From the NCBI GenBank assembly GCA_015222755.1, contig JADFVX010000104.1, forward strand, positions 1 to 7,684: a stretch of DNA of 7,684 nucleotides, in the 5' to 3' direction. The notes under the pieces are model-generated. The model was given only the letters and a program-made list of their open reading frames with translations. It made no database searches and had not been told where the DNA came from. The translations under genes and the position numbers were made by a program. The stretch's first letter is position 1. Each line of letters opens with the position of its first letter. Shown here piece by piece: positions 1-5,788 of this stretch. This DNA is from Pseudomonadota bacterium (lineage in GTDB: Bacteria; Desulfobacterota; JADFVX01).

Positions 1-1
1 A

Positions 2-844
2 TATTATGTAAAAAATGACATTCCGGCCCGATCCGGCCTGGGTTCATCTCCGTCCTACTACCCTTACAGGCTGCCAGACTTTCTCCGCAAAATAAACTTT
101 CAGGGGAACATCTACAACTCGAATATCATGGGGGGGTTCTATCTTCTGCATAGTTATCCCGAAAGGAGACCACTAACAGACGGGCGGTGGGAAATATACA
201 ACGATAGAATACTGAAATCTATCCTGATTGCACCGACACAGCCATATTTGATGCAAGGGATTGTCAGCAAGTTCAATATAAAAGGCATGCTTCTGCACCA
301 TGGTTCGGAGGAAGCTATTTCCCTATTACCCAAGCTCAGAAACACAAAAAAGTGGAGACTGGTCTATTACGACTATAGCGCATCATTCTGGATCAGAGAA
401 GACAGCCTGAGAGGTCTGAAAACACTTGACCTAGGCATGGAGGGGCTATCGCTTTCAAAACCAGAAAGGTTCGAGGAATGTCACCTTCTGGACAACTTCC
501 TCAGGCTAATGGGGGCCGATCGCCTCAGGATGACAAACCTTCAAAAGGCCCTTGGTTTTCGTATTAAAACACTTAAGAAAAGCGAGCTGCTTGAAGAAAT
601 CGGGAAATTACAGCTTAAATTAGAAATGCCTGGAGAGGCTGAAATAAGCTATCAAAAACTGTCTGACATAGAACCAAAAAACATAACTGCACTCACTCAG
701 CTTGCAATCTTTGCCGCCAGACGAGGCGACCTTGCAGCTGCGGAAAACTTCCTGTACCGCGCCCTGGAGACATCCCCTGACAACAAAGCCGTAAAAGAAA
801 ATTATGAGAACATAAAGGCTGCCAGGCAATCCAGATCAAATTAA
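2..844 (+). CDS. C-terminal part of a PMT/GT39-like membrane glycosyltransferase with TPR repeats (5'-truncated)
   Basis: The frame is open from base 2, so the gene begins outside the window; the ATG at 128 is internal. About 280 residues are visible, ending at TAA 842-844. The first ~70 residues carry the signature seen after the transmembrane core of dolichyl-phosphate-mannose-type (GT39-like) glycosyltransferases: an N-I-Y-N-S stretch, then GG-F-Y-L-L, then P-E-R and an invariant-looking DGR followed by W-E-I-Y (residues ~36-66). A W-R-L-V-Y-Y-D segment near residue 118-124 also fits. Residues ~196-226 and ~229-260 form two TPR-like helical pairs (A-E-x-x-Y...P-K-N, then G-D-L-A-A-A-E...A-L-E-x-x-P-D-N). 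No membrane helix is visible here; the expected N-terminal ones lie upstream. Family members move sugars from lipid carriers to periplasmic acceptors, with TPRs probably binding partners. The substrate cannot be told. The gene converges on the RNase gene with a 9-bp gap. Confidence 0.75.
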   Translation, partial: YYVKNDIPARSGLGSSPSYYPYRLPDFLRKINFQGNIYNSNIMGGFYLLHSYPERRPLTDGRWEIYNDRILKSILIAPTQPYLMQGIVSKFNIKGMLLHHGSEEAISLLPKLRNTKKWRLVYYDYSASFWIREDSLRGLKTLDLGMEGLSLSKPERFEECHLLDNFLRLMGADRLRMTNLQKALGFRIKTLKKSELLEEIGKLQLKLEMPGEAEISYQKLSDIEPKNITALTQLAIFAARRGDLAAAENFLYRALETSPDNKAVKENYENIKAARQSRSN

Positions 845-868
845 AGGCAATAGCTAATCGCCTTTAAT
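840..868. terminator. Inverted repeat between convergent genes, likely bidirectional terminator
   Basis: ATTAAAGGC (840-848) and GCCTTTAAT (860-868) are perfect reverse complements, giving a 9-bp stem with an 11-nt spacer; two further A-T pairs can form inside after one mismatch. The glycosyltransferase stop (842-844) lies in the left arm, and the RNase stop (TAG, complement of 854-856) lies in the loop, so the hairpin overlaps the 3' ends of both genes. The stem is AT-rich. There is no clean T-run on the plus side; leftwards (minus strand) the arm continues into a loose T-rich stretch (TTTAATTTGAT). It is most plausibly an intrinsic terminator, perhaps assisted, for one or both transcripts. 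It might instead serve as a 3'-end-protecting hairpin. Confidence 0.6.
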
Positions 869-2608
869 AGCAGATTTGATGCGGCCAAGAAGTCCTTTTC
901 CCGAGGGCTTTTTTGCTTCTCCATCCACTGGCTTTACACTTTCCCCGGCAGGTCTGTCAGAACTTTGGGACTCCGGCTTTCCAGCCCTTCTTCCACCCTG
1001 ATAACCACCCCTGTTCCTTGGCCTGCGGTAGGGCTTTTTATCCTTGGCTTCTGACTTTGCATCATCCTTTGCCACAGGTTTGTCCTTTGGCTTAGACTTC
1101 TCTAGCTCAACGGCTGTGGCCTTCCCTTTTACAAGCTCTACACTAACGCTGTTAACAGGGATACCTGACTGACCTTTTATCTCTATACGCACAGCACAAT
1201 CACGCTCTATCTTCAGAAGCTCCTCACGCTTGCGGTTATGCAGGTAATTAGCGACCTCTTCAGGCAGAAGGATGTCAACCTTTTCGACATTTTGTATCAT
1301 AGAGGACTCATGGATCTTGCGTAATAGGTGAAGGGCATTGCTCTCTATAGACTTTATAGTGCCACGGCCCGCGCAGTGGGGGCAGGAGACAAAACTCCGC
1401 TCAAGAAGGGAGCTGCGTATGCGCTGTCTGGACATCTCCATGAGACCGAACTTGGATATCCTCCCCACATCTATCCTGGCCTTGTCTCTCTTGAGGCTGG
1501 CCTTTAGCAGTTTTTCTACCTGAGAGATATTGGTTTTCTGCCTCATATCAATAAAGTCGATTACAACCAGGCCTCCAAGGTCGCGCAGCCTGAGCTGCCT
1601 TGCCACCTCTTCAGCCGCCTCCATGTTTGTCTTGAAGGCGGTATCCTCAATATTCTTTTCACCCTTTGACCTGCCGGAATTTACATCTATTGAAACCAGG
1701 GCCTCTGTAGGGTCTATAACAATGCTTCCGCCTGACTTCAGTGAAACGGAGTTACTGTATATGGCCTCGATCTGGTCTTCCACATTATGTTTTGAAAAGA
1801 GAGGGATGTTTTCTTTATGGAGCCTTACCCTGGACTGATACCTGGGCATCATCAGATGCATAAACTCCTTTGCCTTTTTATAGGCATCCTGATTATCAAC
1901 GACTATCTCCTTGATATCCATGGAGAAGTAATCCCTGATACTCCTAAGGACAATGTCCCCTTCCCGGTAAAGGGCAGCGGGGGCTTTAAGCTTTTTGCTC
2001 TCCCCCTTGATCCCCTGCCAGGCCCGCATAAGGCTGCCCAAGTCTTTCTTCAAATCAGCCTTTGCCTTACCCATCCCGGCAGTACGTATAATGACCCCAA
2101 TATCCTCAGGCAACTGAAGTGAGGAAACTATCTCTTTGAGTTTTTCCCTCTCCTTTTCATCCTCTATCTTTCTGGACACACCGCCTTTTTTTGAGCCCGG
2201 CATCAAAACCAGGTACCTTCCTGCTATAGAGATATAGGTTGTCAGGTAGGCCCCTTTATTGTCCCTTTCCTCTTTGACCACCTGTACGATAACTTCATCG
2301 CCCGGCTTGAGGTTCTTTTCTATTGTCGGCTTTGCCCCCTTGGACTTGCCTTCCACATACTTGTCCCTGCCGTAGCAGACGGGATGTACCTCCGTAAAGG
2401 GAAGAAAACCATGCTTGTTTCCACCAAAGTCAACAAAGAGTGCATGTATGGACGGCTGCATTTTTGACACAAGTCCCTTGTAAACATTACCCTTGATCTC
2501 TTCCCTGCCGGAGTACTCTACCTCCAGTTCCTGAAGTATTCCATCCTCCAGTATAGCGACGCGCATCTCCTCGGAGTGCCTCGCGTTTATCAACATTTTA
2601 CTTGTCAT
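854..2608 (-). CDS. rne: Ribonuclease E/G family endoribonuclease
   Basis: A 584-residue endoribonuclease that would cut single-stranded RNA in mRNA decay and rRNA/tRNA processing in the cytoplasm. An S1 RNA-binding domain spans ~37-128, with F58, F68 and K112 at the positions known to contact RNA in E. coli RNase E. The 5'-sensor pair R175-T176 sits in I-I-R-T-A-G. The DNase I-like catalytic domain has the two metal-binding aspartates D308 (DVNSGR) and D351 (VIDFIDM). The zinc-link CPHC supplies C409 and C412, and a conserved small domain follows (~437-480). From ~500 the tail is K/R/P/G-rich and probably disordered, with an RRPRNRGG patch, ending in a short amphipathic segment (572-583). 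The length lies between RNase G (~490) and RNase E (>1000). The core resembles RNase E, but rng is a possible name. The ATG at 2608 is preceded by GAGG (2622-2619) at 10 nt. It is the last gene of the probable Nudix-amrA-RNase operon, 58 bp after amrA. Confidence 0.95.
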   Translation of the reverse strand: MTSKMLINARHSEEMRVAILEDGILQELEVEYSGREEIKGNVYKGLVSKMQPSIHALFVDFGGNKHGFLPFTEVHPVCYGRDKYVEGKSKGAKPTIEKNLKPGDEVIVQVVKEERDNKGAYLTTYISIAGRYLVLMPGSKKGGVSRKIEDEKEREKLKEIVSSLQLPEDIGVIIRTAGMGKAKADLKKDLGSLMRAWQGIKGESKKLKAPAALYREGDIVLRSIRDYFSMDIKEIVVDNQDAYKKAKEFMHLMMPRYQSRVRLHKENIPLFSKHNVEDQIEAIYSNSVSLKSGGSIVIDPTEALVSIDVNSGRSKGEKNIEDTAFKTNMEAAEEVARQLRLRDLGGLVVIDFIDMRQKTNISQVEKLLKASLKRDKARIDVGRISKFGLMEMSRQRIRSSLLERSFVSCPHCAGRGTIKSIESNALHLLRKIHESSMIQNVEKVDILLPEEVANYLHNRKREELLKIERDCAVRIEIKGQSGIPVNSVSVELVKGKATAVELEKSKPKDKPVAKDDAKSEAKDKKPYRRPRNRGGYQGGRRAGKPESQSSDRPAGESVKPVDGEAKKPSGKGLLGRIKSAIKGD

Positions 2609-2626
2609 TATATTTAATCCTCATTT

Positions 2627-2662
2627 CTTAAGTCACCTATGTGTGACATATTATTATTTAAG
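2627..2662 (-). promoter_or_regulatory. Possible stem-loop in the amrA-RNase intergenic leader
   Basis: In the 58-bp gap before the RNase start, GTCAC (2632-2636) and GTGAC (2643-2647) are inverted around a 6-nt loop. Flanking CTTAA (2627-2631) and TTAAG (2658-2662) can stack on one side, leaving a 10-nt AT bulge on the other. The structure would lie just upstream of the GAGG ribosome-binding site. RNase E genes in enterobacteria are autoregulated through a leader hairpin, so a similar role is conceivable, but the pairing is short and may be chance. Confidence 0.25.
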
Positions 2663-2666
2663 TTAA

Positions 2667-3221
2667 CTAACTGGCTTTCTCGCCAAATACCTGGGCGGAA
2701 AACACCTCAATCTTTGCGCCATGACGCCACTCATCGGAAGGAAGGCCGGCCTTCATACAGGTATGCTCCAGAAAGGTCTCCCTGTCCCAGCCATATTCCC
2801 TTGCTACCTGAGGCAGAAGAACTCCCCGCTTTGCTCCCTTTGTAATAAATATTCCATGCCTGCCTACCTCTATTTCACCTGCATCCTCTATCTGGCGAAG
2901 TGGCGACAGAACAGATATCTCAAAATCAAGCTCATCAAGTTCATTTTCCCTTAGAGGTGAAAAACGCGGGTCTTTAAATGCCGCGCTCAGAGCCATTTCA
3001 GCAACAGTCTTATAGAGAGGCTTATCAGAGAAAAAGTTCCCAATACACCCACGAAGCTCACCCTTCTTATGCAGGGTCACAAATGCACCACCCTCCCTCT
3101 GCAGGCCATCCATATCCGTCGATATAGCCCTACTCCCACCCTGAAACTGTCCGGCAACAATCTGGCGGGCAATACGCAGCAGCTCAATCTTTTCGGTCTC
3201 TGTCAGCTTGATTTCTTCCAT
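2667..3221 (-). CDS. amrA: AMMECR1-domain protein (AmmeMemoRadiSam system protein A)
   Basis: A 184-residue soluble protein covering one AMMECR1 domain with little extra. Family marks in order: G-G-A-F-V-T-L-H-K-K (44-53), the hallmark LRGCIG (56-61), A-L-S-A-A-F-K-D-P-R-F (78-87), F-E-I-S-V-L-S-P-L (100-108), a G-x-x-G-I-F-I turn, LLPQVA (135-140) and the closing C-M-K-A-G-L-P...W pattern (155-165). The molecular role of the family is not established; bacterial members often occur with a Memo-like protein and a radical SAM enzyme. Neither partner is in this window, where it sits between a Nudix hydrolase and RNase E/G. The ATG at 3221 has AGAGGA (3236-3231) 9 nt upstream, and this site lies inside the 3' end of the Nudix gene. 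The 19-bp overlap with that gene implies co-transcription and probably translational coupling. It stops at TAG (2669-2667). Confidence 0.9.
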   Translation of the reverse strand: MEEIKLTETEKIELLRIARQIVAGQFQGGSRAISTDMDGLQREGGAFVTLHKKGELRGCIGNFFSDKPLYKTVAEMALSAAFKDPRFSPLRENELDELDFEISVLSPLRQIEDAGEIEVGRHGIFITKGAKRGVLLPQVAREYGWDRETFLEHTCMKAGLPSDEWRHGAKIEVFSAQVFGEKAS

Positions 3222-3607
3222 CTATAATAATCCTCTATGATCTGCCTGTGATCAAATACGATATTTTCAGGAAGACCATTCTCGGCAAAGACGGCAGCAT
3301 GGGCCGCATCATCGCCCGCCACTGGCTGGCCATCTGCAGTAGCTACAAAGGCCGTCGATATTGTGTGCTGCCTTGGATCACGCTCGGGGTCTGAGTATGT
3401 GTGAAGTTGACAGCAAAGCTTAACATCCAGTGAAGTCTCCTCCTTCGCCTCACGGACAGCGGCAGATTCCAGCGATTCACCGTAGTCAACAAAACCACCT
3501 GGGAGCGCCCAGCCGTAGGGTTCATTTTTCCTTTGGATCAAAACTATGCAATCAGAACCAGCTTCAATGACTATATCGACGGTGGGAACGGGGTTTTTAT
3601 ACTTCAA
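3203..3607 (-). CDS. Nudix hydrolase, ADP-ribose pyrophosphatase-like
   Basis: A 134-residue single-domain Nudix protein, expected to hydrolyse a nucleoside diphosphate linked to another moiety (ADP-ribose, an oxidised nucleotide or similar) with Mg2+. The Nudix box runs G38-x5-E44-x7-R52-E53-A-K-E56-E57-T-S59-L60. All acidic metal ligands are present, but the usual glycine near the end of the box is serine (S59). The N-terminal K-N-P-V-P-T-V-D (4-11) and R-K-N-E-P-Y-G-W-A-L-P-G-G (26-38) resemble archaeal and bacterial ADP-ribose pyrophosphatases; the exact substrate is inferred only. The start is TTG: no in-frame ATG exists in the gene, an in-frame stop (TGA, 3613-3611) lies just upstream, and the conserved KNPVPTVD begins at residue 4. 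It is the first gene of the minus-strand operon and overlaps amrA by 19 bp. Its start region lies behind a strong promoter. Confidence 0.9.
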   Translation of the reverse strand: MKYKNPVPTVDIVIEAGSDCIVLIQRKNEPYGWALPGGFVDYGESLESAAVREAKEETSLDVKLCCQLHTYSDPERDPRQHTISTAFVATADGQPVAGDDAAHAAVFAENGLPENIVFDHRQIIEDYYRWKKSS

Positions 3608-3613
3608 GGATCA

Positions 3614-3619
3614 CACCTT
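3614..3619 (-). promoter_or_regulatory. Ribosome-binding site supporting the TTG start of the Nudix gene
   Basis: On the minus strand AAGGTG lies 6 nt before the TTG at 3607-3605, within the normal range. This site, plus the in-frame stop between it and the start, decides the otherwise unusual TTG initiation. A pyrimidine-rich tract precedes it (about 3636-3620). One 5-bp pairing, ACCTT (minus strand, 3637-3633) with AAGGT (3619-3615), could partly cover it. Confidence 0.7.
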
Positions 3620-3681
3620 AAAGGAGAGAGGAAAGGTTTTGACAGGCCACCCTAAAACAAAATAAGTCCACAACAGCTAGC

Positions 3682-3710
3682 TTTATAACACAGTGATAAA
3701 TAAGAGTCAA
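3682..3710 (-). promoter_or_regulatory. Sigma70-type promoter for the Nudix-amrA-RNase operon
   Basis: Reading the minus strand, TTGACT (3710-3705, 5 of 6 consensus bases) is followed after exactly 17 bp by TATAAA (3687-3682, 5 of 6). A TG at 3690-3689 sits one base before the hexamer, so it is also an extended -10. An A-run lies just upstream of the -35. Transcription would begin near 3675, giving a leader of about 68 nt before the TTG start. This is the best promoter match seen in the window. Confidence 0.75.
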
Positions 3711-3739
3711 TTTTTTTAGCCTTTTAAAGTCGAAAATTC

Positions 3740-3769
3740 TTGACTTTCAGACCCTTTTTAGTGCAAAAT
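3740..3769 (+). promoter_or_regulatory. Candidate promoter for aconitase and icd
   Basis: TTGACT (3740-3745) matches the -35 consensus at 5 of 6 bases. At 18 bp spacing follows CAAAAT (3764-3769), which matches TATAAT at 4 of 6. Transcription would begin near 3776, about 36 nt before the aconitase ATG. The -35 is the same hexamer as in the divergent minus-strand promoter, with 29 AT-rich bases between the two -35 boxes. The -10 is weak, so an activator or another sigma factor is possible. Confidence 0.4.
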
Positions 3770-3797
3770 CACCATTTTTTTACCCAATTCATAGAAA

Positions 3798-3803
3798 AAG
3801 GAG
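3798..3803 (+). promoter_or_regulatory. Ribosome-binding site that fixes the aconitase start
   Basis: AAGGAG lies 8 nt before the ATG at 3812, an ideal Shine-Dalgarno arrangement. The frame stays open 24 codons further upstream to a TTG at 3740, but that codon falls inside the -35 box, has no comparable site in front, and would add residues without family character. The start is therefore taken as 3812. Confidence 0.85.
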
Positions 3804-3811
3804 CTGTAATA

Positions 3812-5731
3812 ATGGGATTTAATGTTGCACAAAAGATCATTAAAAAACATCTGGCAGAAGGAAGAATGAAAAAGGGTAAAACTGTAGCCCTGAGGATAGA
3901 CCAGACCCTTACACAGGACGCTACTGGTACGATGGCTTATCTTCAATTTGAAGCTATGGGAGTTCCAAAGGTAAAGACCGAGCTTTCTGTCAGCTATGTA
4001 GACCACAACACACTGCAGACAGGCTTTGAAAATGCAGATGACCACAGGTATCTCCAGTCAGTTGCATCAAAGCATGGCATATACTTCTCACGTCCCGGAA
4101 ACGGAATCTGTCATCAGGTACACCTTGAAAGATTTGGTGCCCCCGGCAAGACCCTTCTCGGCTCCGACTCACATACCCCTACAGGCGGTGGTATAGGAAT
4201 GATGGCCATGGGTGCGGGTGGTCTTGACGTTGCACTCGCTATGGCAGGCCAGCCTTTCCGTATCGTTATGCCTGAAGTTGTTGAAGTAAGACTTACAGGC
4301 AAGCTCCAGCCTTGGGTCTCTGCAAAAGATATCATACTTGAGCTCCTCAGAAGAGAGACTGTAAAAGGTGGAGTAAACAAGGTCTACGAATATACAGGTG
4401 AAGGAGTTGAGTCACTGAGCGTACCGGAAAGAGCAACTATCACTAATATGGGTGCAGAGCTTGGTGCTACTACATCCATCTTCCCGAGTGACAACGTGAC
4501 CAAGCAGTTCATGAAGGCCCAGGGAAGGGTAGAAGACTACTCAAGGCTGAAGGCTGATCCATCAGCTACTTATGACAAGACAGTAGAGATAGACTTAGGC
4601 TCTCTTGAGCCTATGATTGCCAAGCCTCATATGCCGGATAATGTTGTCAAGCTTTCCGAGCTGGAAGGTACAAAGGTACAGCAGGTAGCGATCGGTTCCT
4701 GTACAAACTCTTCATACAGAGACCTTATGACAGTTGCAGGCGCCCTCAAGGGTAAGACCGTTCACCCGGGCGTAAGTCTCGGTATTGCACCTGGGTCCAA
4801 ACAGGTCATGAATATGCTTGCACTAAACGGCGCACTGGCTGATATGGTTGCAGCAGGTGCAAGAATACTTGAGTCCACATGCGGGCCCTGCATCGGAATG
4901 GGACAGTCCCCATCTACTGACGCGGTATCACTTAGAACATTCAACAGAAACTTCATTGGCCGCTCAGGTACTCAAAGCGCACAGGTTCACCTCGTATCTC
5001 CAGAAGTTGCTATTGCTGCCGCTATTAGTGGTGAAATATCAGACCCGAGAAAACTTGGTGAATACCCCGTGATCAAGACACCAAAGAAATTCCTCGTTGA
5101 CGACAATATGATTCTTGCTCCTGCAGAAAACGGCAGCAAGGTGGAAATCCTCCGCGGCCCTAACATTGCACCATGCCCGACAAAAGAACCCCTTGAAGAG
5201 ATGCTGGAAGGCGAAGTCATCCTAAAGGTTGATGACAACATCACTACAGACCACATCATGCCTGCCGGTGCAAAGATCCTTCCACTCAGGTCTAATGTGC
5301 CCAAGATATCGGAGCATGTATTTGTGTCAGTAGACCCCGAGTTCCCTGCTAGAGCAAAGGCAAAGGGCGGTGGATTTATAGTCGGTGGTTCTAACTACGG
5401 ACAGGGTTCTTCAAGGGAGCATGCAGCACTTGCACCTATGTACCTGGGTGTTAAGGCGGTTATCACCAAGTCCTTTGCACGTATCCACCTTGCCAACCTG
5501 ACCAACTTCGGTATCATACCTCTTACATTTGTAAACGAGGGTGATTATGACAAGATCGATCAGGGTGACCAGCTCGAGATGAACACGAAGAGCATTAAGA
5601 AGACGATGACCCTCAAGAACAAGACTAAGGGTGAAAGCTACCAGCTTACCCATACGCTTGATCCGAGAGCAGTTGATATTATTAAAGCAGGCGGTTCCCT
5701 GGCATATGCCAAGGCAAATATGTCTGCATAA
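3812..5731 (+). CDS. acn: Aconitate hydratase, 'Aquifex-type' short aconitase
   Basis: A 639-residue [4Fe-4S] enzyme that interconverts citrate and isocitrate through cis-aconitate in the TCA cycle (cytoplasm). Domains 1-3 hold G-S-D-S-H-T-P-T (117-124) and the three cluster cysteines: C297 in I-G-S-C-T-N-S, and C357 and C360 in S-T-C-G-P-C-I-G. G-R-S-G-T-Q-S-A (383-390) also fits. The swivel domain follows a linker: D-N-I-T-T-D-H-I-M-P-A-G (475-486), then G-G-S-N-Y-G-Q-G-S-S-R-E-H (525-537) with S533 and R535 at the positions of the catalytic serine and substrate arginine of mitochondrial aconitase. The length matches the short type (~640), shorter than mitochondrial (~750) or AcnA (~890) forms. 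No leader peptide is seen. The 57-bp gap to icd has no terminator, so the two are probably one transcription unit for citrate to 2-oxoglutarate. Its last sense codon and stop lie in a tandem repeat. Confidence 0.97.
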   Translation: MGFNVAQKIIKKHLAEGRMKKGKTVALRIDQTLTQDATGTMAYLQFEAMGVPKVKTELSVSYVDHNTLQTGFENADDHRYLQSVASKHGIYFSRPGNGICHQVHLERFGAPGKTLLGSDSHTPTGGGIGMMAMGAGGLDVALAMAGQPFRIVMPEVVEVRLTGKLQPWVSAKDIILELLRRETVKGGVNKVYEYTGEGVESLSVPERATITNMGAELGATTSIFPSDNVTKQFMKAQGRVEDYSRLKADPSATYDKTVEIDLGSLEPMIAKPHMPDNVVKLSELEGTKVQQVAIGSCTNSSYRDLMTVAGALKGKTVHPGVSLGIAPGSKQVMNMLALNGALADMVAAGARILESTCGPCIGMGQSPSTDAVSLRTFNRNFIGRSGTQSAQVHLVSPEVAIAAAISGEISDPRKLGEYPVIKTPKKFLVDDNMILAPAENGSKVEILRGPNIAPCPTKEPLEEMLEGEVILKVDDNITTDHIMPAGAKILPLRSNVPKISEHVFVSVDPEFPARAKAKGGGFIVGGSNYGQGSSREHAALAPMYLGVKAVITKSFARIHLANLTNFGIIPLTFVNEGDYDKIDQGDQLEMNTKSIKKTMTLKNKTKGESYQLTHTLDPRAVDIIKAGGSLAYAKANMSA

Positions 5732-5773
5732 AGAAAACTAATAACTTATAATAAAGAAAACTAATAATTTATA
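5728..5773. repeat. Two-copy 23-bp tandem direct repeat across the aconitase stop codon
   Basis: Copy 1 (5728-5750) and copy 2 (5751-5773) abut exactly and agree at 22 of 23 positions, differing only at 5745 (C) versus 5768 (T). Each unit begins ATAAAGAAAACTAATAA. The identity stops at both ends (5727/5750 and 5751/5774 differ), so this is a two-copy tandem duplication and not merely AT-rich sequence. Copy 1 contains the aconitase TAA (5729-5731); copy 2 ends just before the icd ribosome-binding site (GAGG 5776-5779). It could be a recent slippage duplication, or a paired binding site about two helical turns apart. Confidence 0.9.
5747..5752 (+). promoter_or_regulatory. Perfect TATAAT hexamer at the repeat junction, possible internal -10 for icd
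   Basis: TATAAT is formed across the boundary of the two 23-bp copies (TATA from copy 1, AT from copy 2). No good -35 is present: at 17 bp spacing the hexamer is CTGCAT, and no TG extends the -10. If used, transcription would start near 5759, leaving a leader of about 30 nt with the GAGG site before icd. This rests on the single hexamer and remains weak. Confidence 0.25.
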
Positions 5774-5788
5774 GCGAGGTATAAAAAA

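Noticed and set aside
128..130. ATG as the start of the first gene
   Set aside because: The frame is open back to base 2 and the upstream residues (N-I-Y-N-S before G-G) belong to the same conserved domain, so this methionine is internal.
1530..2122. Two plus-strand open frames of about 100 codons
   Set aside because: Both are antisense to the RNase E/G catalytic and S1-linked regions, whose motifs are intact on the minus strand.
2632..2647. CRP-like site
   Set aside because: The half-sites are GTCAC and GTGAC, arranged opposite to TGTGA-N6-TCACA, so it does not fit a CRP/FNR operator; it is listed only as a possible RNA stem.
3637..3662. TTTTG / CAAAA inverted repeat in the divergent region
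   Set aside because: Only five mostly A-T pairs around a 16-nt loop; expected by chance in AT-rich sequence.
3740..3811. N-terminal extension of aconitase from a TTG at 3740
   Set aside because: The TTG is part of the likely -35 box and lacks a ribosome-binding site. ATG 3812 has AAGGAG 8 nt upstream and matches the family start.
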